A stretch of 64,000 bases of DNA from Prosthecobacter debontii. Its GTDB lineage: Bacteria > Verrucomicrobiota > Verrucomicrobiia > Verrucomicrobiales > Verrucomicrobiaceae. The notes below the pieces were generated by a model. The model ran no database searches. It saw only the letters and a program-made list of their open reading frames with translations, and was not told the origin of the DNA. The position numbers and the translations under genes are program-made. Below, one piece after another: positions 44,501 through 53,270 of the stretch. Numbering within the stretch: the first letter of the stretch is position 1; every line of letters starts with the position of its first letter. The stretch is taken from positions 62,001 through 126,000 of the forward strand of contig NZ_FUYE01000001.1 in NCBI RefSeq assembly GCF_900167535.1, given 5' to 3'.

Positions 44501-46109
44501 CACCCCTGGCGTCATGCTCATCAGCCCGCCTCCGCACCACGATATTTACTCCATCGAGGACTTGGCTCAGCTCATTCATGACTTGAAGGAAGCGAACCCT
44601 CGTGCTCGCGTTTGTGTGAAGCTCGTTGCAGAGTCAGGCGTCGGCACGGTGGCCGCTGGTGTGGCTAAGGCCAATGCGGACATCATCCTGGTCTCCGGAC
44701 ATGATGGTGGCACTGGTGCTAGCCCGCTGAGCTCCATCAAGCATGCTGGCCTGCCTTGGGAGCTCGGTTTGGCCGAGACCCAGCAGGTGCTTATGCTCAA
44801 TGGTCTGCGTGAGCGCGTGACGCTGCGCACGGACGGTGGTTTGCGCAATGGACGTGACATCGCCATCGCCGCGATGCTCGGTGCTGAGGAGTTTAACTTC
44901 GGCACCATCGCCCTGATCGCTCTGGGTTGTGTGTATGTGCGTCAGTGCCACTTGAACAACTGCCCGGTCGGCGTTGCGACGACCGATCCGAAGTTCCGCT
45001 CCAAGTTCAAAGGCAAGCCTGAGCATGTCGTGAACTTCTTCAATGGGGTTGCCCAAGAAGTGCGTGAGATCATGGCTCAGCTTGGCGTGTCCAAAATGAA
45101 TGACCTGATTGGACGCCCTGAGTTCCTGCGTCAGCGCGAGGTTCCAGGCCACAAGAAAGCGAACATGATCAACCTCAGTCGCGTGCTGAAGGACGTGGGT
45201 AAGGATCTCGGTCAAGACGCACCAAGGATCTGTCTGATGAACCAGAATGACGGTCTCGACCAGCACCCGCTGGATGACCGCCTCATTCAGGATGCTCAAT
45301 TCGCCATCAGCGATAAGCGCAAGGTCAAGCCGGTCCGCTACAAGATCAAAAACACCTTCCGTAACATCGGCACCAAGCTCAGCGGTGAGATTGCCTTCCA
45401 TCACGGTAATCATGGTCTGCCTGATGGCAGCGTGGACGTCACCTGTGAGGGTAGTGCTGGCCAGAGCTTTGGCACCTTCCTCTGCGGCGGCGTGAAGCTG
45501 ACTCTCATCGGTGAAGGCAACGACTACGTCGGTAAGGGCCTTTGCGGGGGTGAGATCATCCTCAAACCAAGCCCGAGACTGAACCCCGCCTGCAAGAGCT
45601 GGGAAAACAGCATCATGGGCAACACGGTGATGTATGGAGCTACCAGCGGACGCCTGTTCGCGGCAGGTCGTGCGGGTGAGCGCTTCTGTGTGCGTAACTC
45701 AGGAGCGACGGCCGTCGTCGAGGGCATTGGCGACCACGGTTGTGAATACATGACTGGTGGCGTCGTGGCCGTGCTCGGGTCCTTTGGCAAAAACCTCGGC
45801 GCCGGTATGAGTGGCGGCGTGGCTTACCTCTTGGATGAGGCAGGCGACTTCGATAAGCTGCACAACCCCGAGATGATCAAAGGTGAAAAGCTCAGCGACC
45901 CTGAAGACATCAATCAGCTCAAGAAGTTGATCAGTGATCACCTCGAGAAGACCGAAAGCCTGCGTGCCAAGGACATCTTGGAAAACTGGGCCTCTTTCGA
46001 GCCGCTCTTTGTCAAGGTCACCAGCAAAGCCGAGCCTGTGCAAGTGCCCGCTGAAGCCGAGGAAGATTCGGCGGGGCAGCCCCAGCCTCCACTGGTGAAG
46101 AATGACTGA
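41514..46109 (+). CDS. gltB: Glutamate synthase large subunit
   Basis: 1,531 aa from ATG 41514; the frame is open upstream but only into the leader hairpin. The class II glutaminase domain starts after a 25-residue propeptide, leaving Cys26 of ERDACGVGF as N-terminal nucleophile. The FMN/synthase domain follows, with the 3Fe-4S cluster in CVYVRQCHLNNCPVGVAT near residue 1140, then a C-terminal GxGxG beta-helix (about 1285-1450). The enzyme makes glutamate from glutamine and 2-oxoglutarate. Its small partner, gltD, is not adjacent and the gene ends at its own terminator, so the subunit must be encoded elsewhere or the enzyme is of a ferredoxin-using type. The last 60 residues are acidic and Pro-rich. 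Confidence 0.96.
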   Translation: MKHPFYDQDIPNEGSLHRMDLERDACGVGFVANIHGKRSRDILEMAICGVCNVQHRGAVDADRVTGDGAGVLTQIPHKVLMPEVEKMGHKLEHEMDLAVGVFFLPNDETQRLKIQLVAEGILRNRDIKVLGWRDVPVNPNELGEKARRTMPFIQHLFMERPEGMDDNSFERQLYLVRRELRIKAKEAKLAEFYIASMSHRTIVYKALLLPSSLEKFYTDLQSDDYETSLALFHQRFSTNTFPTWALSHPFRMLAHNGEINTVRGNRNWLSSRASDFEHEVWDGEEWLLKDLVDANSSDSASLDQALELLVLSGRSLTHAMGMLVPSAYGIDPTTSADLKAFYEYHECFSEPWDGPAAMVLTNGLSVVASLDRNGLRPSRWKLTEDGVFALGSEVGIIAIDDAKVLKKGRLAPGEMLEVDILKGKVRFNEEIKTALASRQPYGEWLSSRKNLTAQSPQTPKEELDILSLSQRQAAYGWTKEEIDFSLVPMLQKGEEGIYSMGDDASLSILSTRPRLLTTYFKQLFAQVTNPPIDPIRERAVMSLDVVLGWQRNWLGETPEHASVVHLTSPFLFENELSDIKALPNFPHRVLDTTWPIAEGPAGMKKALDRLCYEAEAAVNDEVRILILSDRAVDEGRAIIPALLATGAVHHHLNRKQVRMRLSLVVDTGEARDTHQMACLFGFGASAVCPYLTFDTIQEVLENDKTARKPVLEGVEYGKALTNFRKSLEKGVLKIMSKMGISVLSSYTGAQIFEAVGIGSDVMTYAFTGTPSQIEGIGFTEIAEEALARHALGFAQPVPTQEEAASNVDLGDPGYYRPRQKGEMHAVTGPVIKNFHTFVKSGSPEDYSKYVEAQLQNSPVALKDLLDFVPSGDGPIPIDEVEPIEDIRVRFTTAAMSLGAISPEAHEALAIAMNRIGGKSDSGEGGEDPKRFKPYENGDWANSKIKQVASGRFGVTAEYLANAWELEIKMAQGAKPGEGGQLPAMKVNRMIARLRNTTPGVMLISPPPHHDIYSIEDLAQLIHDLKEANPRARVCVKLVAESGVGTVAAGVAKANADIILVSGHDGGTGASPLSSIKHAGLPWELGLAETQQVLMLNGLRERVTLRTDGGLRNGRDIAIAAMLGAEEFNFGTIALIALGCVYVRQCHLNNCPVGVATTDPKFRSKFKGKPEHVVNFFNGVAQEVREIMAQLGVSKMNDLIGRPEFLRQREVPGHKKANMINLSRVLKDVGKDLGQDAPRICLMNQNDGLDQHPLDDRLIQDAQFAISDKRKVKPVRYKIKNTFRNIGTKLSGEIAFHHGNHGLPDGSVDVTCEGSAGQSFGTFLCGGVKLTLIGEGNDYVGKGLCGGEIILKPSPRLNPACKSWENSIMGNTVMYGATSGRLFAAGRAGERFCVRNSGATAVVEGIGDHGCEYMTGGVVAVLGSFGKNLGAGMSGGVAYLLDEAGDFDKLHNPEMIKGEKLSDPEDINQLKKLISDHLEKTESLRAKDILENWASFEPLFVKVTSKAEPVQVPAEAEEDSAGQPQPPLVKND

Positions 46110-46140
46110 TCGAGGTCATCCCTTCGCATCGTAAAATCTA

Positions 46141-46179
46141 AAACCCCGCTTTTCTGGTCGCCAGGAGAGCGGGGTTTTT
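46141..46179 (+). terminator. Rho-independent terminator of gltB
   Basis: AAACCCCGCT pairs with AGCGGGGTTT over 10 bases, with a further weak inner stem, and a T tract follows. It lies 32 bases after the stop. Confidence 0.9.
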
Positions 46180-46240
46180 CTTGCTTCGGCCTGAAGAACC
46201 GGCCTGATGCGCGTTTTCTTGGTCTTCTTCGACTCCAGCT

Positions 46241-47113
46241 CTAATGGGTCAGAGCGTAGAAGATGATGTTGATGCCGAGTGGGTAAGCATACTTCTCGGA
46301 GAACTCGCGGAAATACCAGGGGTCGGTGCCTTCCTCCTCCCAGCCATCACCCAGATCCGTGTTATGGCAGATCATCATGACGATGCGTTTTTGATCATCG
46401 AAAATGGCCCGATAGTGAGCAGTCTGTGCATCTGGCCGCTCGGCGGTAATTCCTTGAGAACGCCCTGCCATGGCAAAGCCGACGCTGGGGATTTGAGGTT
46501 TGACCTTGAGCGGGAAGACCATGTGGAAAATCTCATGCTCCAAAGGGAGCTCAATGGGTTCTCGATCTGGGAAAATTTGCTTCAGGGCGAGGTAAAACGT
46601 GTCCCACTCTTCTTCCCCCCAAAAATCGTCCACCATGATGAATCCTCCGTTCAGCATGTACTCACGCATGGTTTTGGCATCATCGTCTGTGAGGCTGATG
46701 TGCCCTGGCTCAATCATGTAGATGAAAGGATAATGCCGCATTTGCTCGGCATTGATGTCCACAACGGCACCTTTGGGGCTGACCTGCAGCGAGGTGAGTT
46801 GCTGGAGGCGATAGCTGAAGTTCAGATCCGCATCCGGGTAATCGGTGGTCCACTTGCCACCTCTTCGCCGACCCCAACCCCAACTTTCCGAATTGTAGCG
46901 CAGCCTAGCGAAAACAAAGACATCGTTAGGCAACTCCTTGCTGACGGGCCATGTCGGGAAATCCATGAACTGACCTCCGCGACCTGCCTCACGAGGGTCT
47001 TCAGGCACCGAGCCGTCTTGAATCCCGAAGTTGGTGGGTGAAACCGCCGCTTCATCCGCTGCCAAACCCCAGCCGAGTAGGCCGAGGGCGAAGAAAGCGG
47101 GCAGTAGTTTCAT
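46241..47113 (-). CDS. Secreted DUF4159-type protein
   Basis: 290 aa with a signal peptide (FFALGLLGWGLAA). The body matches the DUF4159 layout: FARLRYNSESWGWGRRR, a DADLNFSYRLQQLT segment, then YPFIYMIEPGHISLTDDDAK and GGFIMVDDFWGEEEWD, with the C-terminal HNTDLGDGWEEEG and YPLGINIIFYALTH. DUF4159 proteins are common in Verrucomicrobiota, Planctomycetes and Myxococcota, often near MoxR ATPase and BatA-like genes. None of those partners is here. Function unknown. Confidence 0.83.
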   Translation of the reverse strand: MKLLPAFFALGLLGWGLAADEAAVSPTNFGIQDGSVPEDPREAGRGGQFMDFPTWPVSKELPNDVFVFARLRYNSESWGWGRRRGGKWTTDYPDADLNFSYRLQQLTSLQVSPKGAVVDINAEQMRHYPFIYMIEPGHISLTDDDAKTMREYMLNGGFIMVDDFWGEEEWDTFYLALKQIFPDREPIELPLEHEIFHMVFPLKVKPQIPSVGFAMAGRSQGITAERPDAQTAHYRAIFDDQKRIVMMICHNTDLGDGWEEEGTDPWYFREFSEKYAYPLGINIIFYALTH

Positions 47114-47194
47114 GGCGGAGCAAGGGTGGATTTTACTGGACAGCCATTCTCTAGAACAGCAAAACCGCGTCCAATCTTCCTGACTTTCGATGTC

Positions 47195-48298
47195 TCAGGT
47201 TCCCGGTTTGCCTAGAACGGATTCGATAATCGAGTAAGCCTCATAGCGCTCCGAGTCTGGAAAATCATGCTCTGCATCGGGGTGTCGCACCGTGACATGT
47301 TCTTCCAAGCTGCGCCCGAACAGGGAGTAAACGGCACGCGCGGCCTCAGTGACTCGGTCCACGCTGTCCCACTTGAAATTGCTATCATGCAGAGGTGCAT
47401 TCACAAAAAAGCGCCGTGGCGCCAGGCAGGCGACCAGTTCGTAAAAGTCGAAAGGTAGTTCCTGCGGGCGTCCCAGATAATCGCCCATTTTCGGCATGTA
47501 GCGTTCCTGTACCCACCCCTTGAGATTGCCTTCTTTGTAGTCGAGCAGGGAATCAAAACCGCAACTGGACACAACCACCTTGAGCCGACTATCCATCACT
47601 GCCGTAAAGATGCTGTTATGCCCGCCGAGCGAGTGGCCGATGGTGCCAAATCCGACTTCTTTTTTCACATGAGGCAGACTCTCCAGCAGATCCAGCCCAC
47701 GCATGTTATCCCAGATGGCTTTCATCGTGCCACTGATGAATCCGAGTGCTTTCAGATCGGGCTGATACTCCGCCAGCAGAGGGTAACTGGGGGCCAGGGT
47801 GACAAATCCGCGCTCAGCTAACTCTGACGCATACTGACGGTGGGGTTTCCCACCCAGACCCACGACCACTCGGTGGCCAATGACATTTTCAGTGGGGTGC
47901 AGACATAGCACTGCGGGGGCGGGGATGCCTTGGAGAGCGGCTTTGGGAAGGCACAGGTAAGCAGGCACCCAGCCGCTGGGGCTGGACTGATAGCGGATCA
48001 GTCTCCTGATGTAGCGGCCACAGTCCACTTCTTCAATGACCTCCACATTGAGCGCACCACGCTGATTCTCGCCCGGAAGTTGACCTGCGACGGATTCAAA
48101 AGCGCGAATGGCCTCGCGACGCCGGTGTTCCCATTCCTTAGCTGAGGTTGCCTGCTTTAGAATTCCATCCGCCCCGCGATACTCGAGTAAGTGAGTGCGG
48201 CTGAGCCCCCGGAGCTTTGGAACGTTCTCCGCAGCGGCAGAGGCCCGATCAAAACTCATTCCCAAAAAGAAAAGCATAAGAGCACAAGCATGTTTCAT
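47195..48298 (-). CDS. Secreted alpha/beta hydrolase (acetylxylan-esterase / dienelactone-hydrolase-like)
   Basis: 367 aa with signal peptide (CALMLFFLGMSFDRASAAA). Catalytic triad candidates are clear: Ser in TIGHSLGGHNS (about residue 217), Asp in APLHDSNFKWDS and His in PDAEHDFPDSERY. A Pro-Ala-rich loop with VLCLHPTENVIGH precedes the nucleophile. It acts on esters outside the cytoplasm; the family includes polysaccharide deacetylases. It is divergent from the DCC-family gene (86 bases between starts). Confidence 0.85.
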   Translation of the reverse strand: MKHACALMLFFLGMSFDRASAAAENVPKLRGLSRTHLLEYRGADGILKQATSAKEWEHRRREAIRAFESVAGQLPGENQRGALNVEVIEEVDCGRYIRRLIRYQSSPSGWVPAYLCLPKAALQGIPAPAVLCLHPTENVIGHRVVVGLGGKPHRQYASELAERGFVTLAPSYPLLAEYQPDLKALGFISGTMKAIWDNMRGLDLLESLPHVKKEVGFGTIGHSLGGHNSIFTAVMDSRLKVVVSSCGFDSLLDYKEGNLKGWVQERYMPKMGDYLGRPQELPFDFYELVACLAPRRFFVNAPLHDSNFKWDSVDRVTEAARAVYSLFGRSLEEHVTVRHPDAEHDFPDSERYEAYSIIESVLGKPGT

Positions 48299-48384
48299 GA
48301 CGAATCAGGATTTCTCAGCATACGTGCAGCTAGAGGCGGACCTTCCTCAGGTTCCGCTGGCATCTCTTGAATTTCGTCGCCCTC

Positions 48385-48795
48385 ATGTCCTCCACCTCGT
48401 GGTCCCATCTCCTTCTTTTTGATGGCGTCTGTCATCTATGCGATGGAGCTGTTCAGTTCATCCTCCGGCATGATCAGCAGGACAAAATTCATTTTGCCTC
48501 CATTCAGTCTGAGCTAGGCAGCCGCCTCTATCGTGAGCATGGTCTTGATCCCGATACGCCCCAGAGCATGCTCCTCATCACTCCCGACGGAGTCCTCCAA
48601 GAGAGCGACGCAGCGCTGGAGATTGCGCGACTGTTGGATTGGCCTTGGTCACTCGCTGGCCTTCTTCGCCTGATCCCTCACTTCTTACGCGATCCTGTTT
48701 ACCGATTCATCGCCAGCCACCGGTATCAGTGGTTCGGTCGTCATGAACAGTGCATGCTGCCCAAGCCTGAGTGGCGTCAGCGGTTTCTGGGTTAG
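48385..48795 (+). CDS. DCC-family thiol-disulfide oxidoreductase-like protein (YuxK type)
   Basis: 136 aa from ATG 48385; a TTG six codons upstream is in frame but weak. The family's name motif is present as FDGVCHLCDGAVQFI with CxxC, and a late FGRHEQCMLPKP completes the conserved set. Proteins of this class are small, cytoplasmic and thioredoxin-like in pattern; function poorly known. It is divergent from the secreted hydrolase. Confidence 0.85.
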   Translation: MSSTSWSHLLLFDGVCHLCDGAVQFILRHDQQDKIHFASIQSELGSRLYREHGLDPDTPQSMLLITPDGVLQESDAALEIARLLDWPWSLAGLLRLIPHFLRDPVYRFIASHRYQWFGRHEQCMLPKPEWRQRFLG

Positions 48796-49280
48796 GTTGT
48801 TTTAATCGATCTTTGCGAGATCAGGGTTACCTCTTGGTTGTGTATTGCCTATCGACACCAGCCGGTGGATACGCCGTTGCTTTATTGTTGCGCCAGAGTT
48901 CCCTTCACATAGGCACGGCATATCCTGAGGGCAGTTGGAGCAATGATCAAAAGGGGGGAGAGGTGAAATTTGAAACCTGACAATCCGATAATGGAAGGGG
49001 TCCCAAAATGAAAAAGGAACGAAATTTCAAATGCTGATCCCCAAATTAAAAGTAAATCAACGTTTTTGCTTCGTGTGGGCTGACAAGAAATAAGAAAAAA
49101 AATTATGTCTGAAGCTGGAGGACCTATTTAGTTTGCTTGAATCTGCAATAAGCATTTTTTTATTTTATTTCGTTGCATCACAAAGTGCGAAGGAATAAAA
49201 GTTGCGGCTAGAGATTCTCTTCGAGGGTCTGTCTTCTGTTTCTTGGCCGAAACATCAGTCTCTTCTCACTTCTCCCGAAC
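48796..49280. other. Intergenic region, 485 bases, AT-rich promoter zone of the surface-protein operon
   Basis: No credible gene. 49000-49200 is markedly AT-rich (TTTTTTTATTTTATTT near 49156) relative to its surroundings and probably holds the promoter of the five-gene run that starts at 49281. A short GATCT/AGATC hairpin near 48809-48823 may end the DCC-family gene weakly. Confidence 0.5.
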
Positions 49281-50306
49281 ATGAATACTACTGCCTCTTG
49301 CCTCCTACTGGCTTTGTTTTCGCCTATGGTGGCTATAGCTCAATTGACTGTTTATAGCGAAATCGCGGGGTTCGACACAGTCACGGTCACAGGAACGGGA
49401 GGTGCTGAATCTAAGCTGACTTTCGCGGGAACTGAATTTTTGCAAACAGCGAAATATTCAGGAGTCGCGTCGGCCTTGGCAAGCAACACGATTACAGACG
49501 CCTCTGCGGCTTGGACAGATGATGAATTCAACGGTGACAGTGGATCTCACTATGTTGAGATTGTCAGCGTCAATGGTTCAAAAACAGCCGCCGGGGTAGG
49601 GGCCACCCGAACGATCATCAGAACTACGTCTAATACGATTACGTTAGAATCTGGTTTACCAGCAGGGCTAGGATCGCCAGTGGAGTTTCGAATTATCAGT
49701 CATTGGACTTTGGCAACCATTTTTGGCAGCACTAATACAGCAGGTTTGCAGGGCGGATCCGTGGTTTCTGCAGACCACGTCCAATTGTGGAACGGAACGG
49801 GTTACGATAGCTACTATTATCAGACGGCCGGTATTGGAGGCGCAGGTTGGCGAAAAGTGGGGAATCAATCCTTGGATGCCAGCAACACGGTCATCCGCCC
49901 CGATCAAAACGTCATCATCAAGCGTGTCGGCGGCGCAAGTGTTTCTCTCGTGCTCAGCGGCTGGGTGAAGACAGGCCCGAGCTCCTTGGACATCGTGCCT
50001 GGATTCAATTTTGTGCCGAACCCTTACTCTGTGGCAATGACTCTTGCGAGTTCCGGCTTGTATAACGGAAATGCGGTTACGGGGATCGCTGGAGGCAATG
50101 TTTCCTCGGCTGATCAAGTGCTGCTGTGGAATGGGACTCGTTACGAGACCTATTATTATCAAAATGCAGGCATCGGGGGCACGGGTTGGAGAAAGGCGGG
50201 AGAGCAATCTGTGGATGCCAGCGGTGCGACCATCTTGCCAGGGAGTGCAGTTATCTTACGTCGCAAGAATCCAGCCGGATTTACCTGGGTCATGCCACAA
50301 CACTAA
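49281..50306 (+). CDS. Secreted TIGR02597-like surface protein
   Basis: 341 aa with signal peptide (LLALFSPMVAIAQ). The C-terminal two thirds is a tandem duplication: ADHVQLWNGTGYDSYYYQTA in the first half and ADQVLLWNGTRYETYYYQNA in the second, each with GIGG-GWRK and a VDAS/LDAS segment. This arrangement, with a FVPNPYSVAMTL strand between halves, fits the verrucomicrobial TIGR02597 paralogous family, recalled from general knowledge rather than a search. Function unknown. It is the first of five co-directional genes; the next starts 14 bases downstream. Confidence 0.8.
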   Translation: MNTTASCLLLALFSPMVAIAQLTVYSEIAGFDTVTVTGTGGAESKLTFAGTEFLQTAKYSGVASALASNTITDASAAWTDDEFNGDSGSHYVEIVSVNGSKTAAGVGATRTIIRTTSNTITLESGLPAGLGSPVEFRIISHWTLATIFGSTNTAGLQGGSVVSADHVQLWNGTGYDSYYYQTAGIGGAGWRKVGNQSLDASNTVIRPDQNVIIKRVGGASVSLVLSGWVKTGPSSLDIVPGFNFVPNPYSVAMTLASSGLYNGNAVTGIAGGNVSSADQVLLWNGTRYETYYYQNAGIGGTGWRKAGEQSVDASGATILPGSAVILRRKNPAGFTWVMPQH

Positions 50307-50320
50307 GCAGCAATCTGATT

Positions 50321-53161
50321 ATGAAATTCAGGACTCTTCTTTTCATCATTGCGGCTTCGTTCGCGTCCACCGCTCCTGCGGCGACAATCAATTGGTCCGC
50401 TAGTGTCAATCACGGCTTCAGCCTGGAAAACCTTGACGCTTTGCCCGTGGGTTCGCTAGTGCGTCTCGGGTGGTTTCGTGATCCGACCAGCGGTCAGCAA
50501 CTGACAGATTCACAGATCCAAGCGCTCAAAAAGACACCTTTGGAATTGGATAGCCGATTTGTGGAAGCAGGTCGCACGACCATTGGCGCAGGTTTTGACC
50601 CTGCCGTGGCTGGCCACTTTGCTGCTGTGAATATCGTCGATACCAGTGAGACGGGCCTTAATTTGGCAGGCAAGCAGATGTACATCTGGGTGCTGAATGC
50701 GGCGACTGTAGGTGCGGCAACTGAGCAGGCCATCCTCTATTGGAATATTGCCGACACGACGAGTAATCCCGATGGAATGGCAGACAAGCCCGGAAATTCC
50801 TGGCGGTTTCCCACGGAAGCCGCTTATCCAGTCTCTACGACGATCGACATCAACGATCTAACAATCGGTGCAGGCGGACCTTTAGCCTCCGGTGCTCGCC
50901 TTGTCGTTGGGAAGTATCCCAATGGAACCTCGCCCACGACAGGGATTTCTAACTTCGGCCTTTCTGCATTGGATCAACCCTTGGACGTGGTCACCCCGTC
51001 AATGATCGCGGGTGGTTCTGTTGGAGTTAGATACGACCAAAAGCTTACGGCTGTAGAGGGGTCTCTCGAATATAAATGGTACCTAATCGGTGGAAAGTTG
51101 CCAAATGGCCTCTCGATGAACATTGACGGGGAGATTTATGGCTTGCCGACTTTCGCAGGTATTTATGACTTCATTCTCCAAGCCGTGGATGGTGTATCAA
51201 GCCCCGTCAGTAGATCCATCACGATTGTGATCGCGAGCACGCCACTCGTGATCACGACCAACTCTGAGCTGTCTGACGCAGGTTTGGACGCCTTTTACTC
51301 CGTTCAGTTGATCTCCAAGGGGGGCACAGGACCTTATGAATGGACATTGATCGATGGCACCTTGCCAAACGGCATGACTTTGGATGAAGATGGACTTTTG
51401 ACGGGTACGCCGACTGCCGCAGGCGTGAATGAGTTCACTATTGAATGCGCTGATGCCGGTGGTCTTAAAGTCGAGCAGACTTTCCGGCTTAACGTTAGGG
51501 CTGTTGAAATCGTTTCAAATGCGACCCTCAACAACGCCTTCTTGAATGTGCCGTTTTCTCAAGCTCTCATCGCGCGAGGAGGTAAGGGCGCTTATACGTG
51601 GTCTTTGAAGTCAGGTGCACTGCCTGATGGTATGAATCTGAGCTCGCTCGGGGTTCTGAGCTTCACTCCTGGAGCAACAGGAACCTCCAGCTTCACTTTA
51701 GAAGTCAAAGATCAGAATGATGCCACAGCCACTCAAACATTCACGTTGAATGTGCTAGGTCTTCTGGCGGTTCCAGAAGTGAACACTCCCTCCTTTGATC
51801 CAGTCGATGTCGGAGAAGAATTCTATTATCAGCTCACGGCATCGAACTATGCCAAAAAATTCAGCGCTAAGGGCCTGCCTTCGGGCCTCAAGTTAAATGC
51901 TGTTACAGGGGAGATCAGGGGCCGCCCAAAAATCGCAGGTCAGTTTTCGGTGAAAATTACTGCGTCCAATGAAGCAGGGACCGGCCCGATTCTCACCGCA
52001 GGGTTACAGGTCGGTGCGCTTCCTGAGGGCGTCGTTGGTACCTTCCTGGGTAGTGTGGCTCACAACATTAGTATGAACGGTAATCTGGGTGGACGCATCG
52101 ATCTCACGACAACGAAAGTCGGTGGATACACCATCAAACTCACGCAAGGTGGCAAAGTCTCCACCTTTTCGGGAGCGATGACCGTGGTCCGCAATCAGAC
52201 TCCGAAAATTGAGGCCATTTCAAAAGGAGTTGAGGTCGAGTTGATGTTCGATGTCGCCAATGATTTGCTGACAGGCACAGTTACCAACTTGAGCAACGGT
52301 TCGAGTGCGTCGATTGCAGGTTGGAGGCATGTTTGGAACAAGGCGACGAAGCCAGCGAGCACGCGTGAGGGCTATTACAGCATGGGCATCGAAATTGACG
52401 ACAACACAGCGACCCCTGGAATGCCTGAGGGCAGTGGCTTTGCCAGATGTGTGGTTGGACTTGACGGTAAACTGAAAATCACTGGTAAGACAGCAGATGG
52501 TAACGCTGTCACGACCGCTGGTTTTATCGGGCCTAACGGTGAAGCGCTTTTGTATCAAGTTCTCTACGGGAAGCTAGGTTCGTTGGCTGGTCGACTTACC
52601 ATCGTTGAGGACGAGAACGGATTGTACTACGATAACGTGATCACGGGTATCTTGACGTGGCTGAAACCGCCGACGAAGACTCGCATCTATCCCGCGGGAT
52701 TTGGGCCATTCTCCATGGATGTCTATGGCAAATATCTCGCACGTGATTCTAACTTCTGGGGGCTTACAGGAATGCCTAATCCGGCAGGATCTGCGGCATT
52801 GAAGTTTTTCGGCGGAGGGTTGTCTAGCGCGGCAATCGACCCAAGTGTGGCAGCTTTCACCTTCACGAATGCGGGTAAGGTTGTGATGCCACTTGCAGGA
52901 GGTGTGGACAACCCCGGACGAACCAGCTTGGTGATTCCTTTCAGTGCTGCGCCTACCGCAACCAACGGCATGATCAGGGGTAGTTTCAGACTGATCGATG
53001 GCCTCCTGGTGAGAAATGTGAAGTATGAAGGTATGATCATCAGGGCTCCAAACAGCACGGACAAGGCCTGTGGTTTCTTCCTCCTTCCTCAAATTCCAAC
53101 GGGATCTGAGAAGCCTAAAACCAGCCCGATTTTGTCGGGTCAAGTAACGATCACACAGTAA
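50321..53161 (+). CDS. Secreted protein with four putative-Ig repeats
   Basis: 946 aa from ATG 50321, which gives a signal peptide (LLFIIAASFASTAPAA); the frame is open upstream into the previous gene. Four Ig-like He_PIG-type repeats occupy about residues 226-565, with landmarks GKLPNGLSMNIDGEIYGLPT, GTLPNGMTLDEDGLLTGTPT, GALPDGMNLSSLGVLSFTPG and GLPSGLKLNAVTGEIRGRP. The last 380 residues form a beta-rich region with GYYSMGIE, SGFARCVVGLDGKLKITGK and a LYQVLYGKLGSLAGRL segment that recurs in verrucomicrobial extracellular proteins. It is probably a cell-surface adhesin or scaffold. Confidence 0.87.
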   Translation: MKFRTLLFIIAASFASTAPAATINWSASVNHGFSLENLDALPVGSLVRLGWFRDPTSGQQLTDSQIQALKKTPLELDSRFVEAGRTTIGAGFDPAVAGHFAAVNIVDTSETGLNLAGKQMYIWVLNAATVGAATEQAILYWNIADTTSNPDGMADKPGNSWRFPTEAAYPVSTTIDINDLTIGAGGPLASGARLVVGKYPNGTSPTTGISNFGLSALDQPLDVVTPSMIAGGSVGVRYDQKLTAVEGSLEYKWYLIGGKLPNGLSMNIDGEIYGLPTFAGIYDFILQAVDGVSSPVSRSITIVIASTPLVITTNSELSDAGLDAFYSVQLISKGGTGPYEWTLIDGTLPNGMTLDEDGLLTGTPTAAGVNEFTIECADAGGLKVEQTFRLNVRAVEIVSNATLNNAFLNVPFSQALIARGGKGAYTWSLKSGALPDGMNLSSLGVLSFTPGATGTSSFTLEVKDQNDATATQTFTLNVLGLLAVPEVNTPSFDPVDVGEEFYYQLTASNYAKKFSAKGLPSGLKLNAVTGEIRGRPKIAGQFSVKITASNEAGTGPILTAGLQVGALPEGVVGTFLGSVAHNISMNGNLGGRIDLTTTKVGGYTIKLTQGGKVSTFSGAMTVVRNQTPKIEAISKGVEVELMFDVANDLLTGTVTNLSNGSSASIAGWRHVWNKATKPASTREGYYSMGIEIDDNTATPGMPEGSGFARCVVGLDGKLKITGKTADGNAVTTAGFIGPNGEALLYQVLYGKLGSLAGRLTIVEDENGLYYDNVITGILTWLKPPTKTRIYPAGFGPFSMDVYGKYLARDSNFWGLTGMPNPAGSAALKFFGGGLSSAAIDPSVAAFTFTNAGKVVMPLAGGVDNPGRTSLVIPFSAAPTATNGMIRGSFRLIDGLLVRNVKYEGMIIRAPNSTDKACGFFLLPQIPTGSEKPKTSPILSGQVTITQ

Positions 53162-53270
53162 ATGCGGACCATGGGCTGGTGGGAATGTCTCATCAGCCTT
53201 CACTTCAAGCTGGGCCGGAGTTTCACAGGATGTTCTGAGGCCAGCAACCAATCTCTCCCGAAAATTACTC

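Noticed and set aside
48771-48980. 69-codon frame overlapping the end of the DCC-family gene
   Set aside because: No motif, and its start lies within the upstream gene in another frame; its composition does not look coding.
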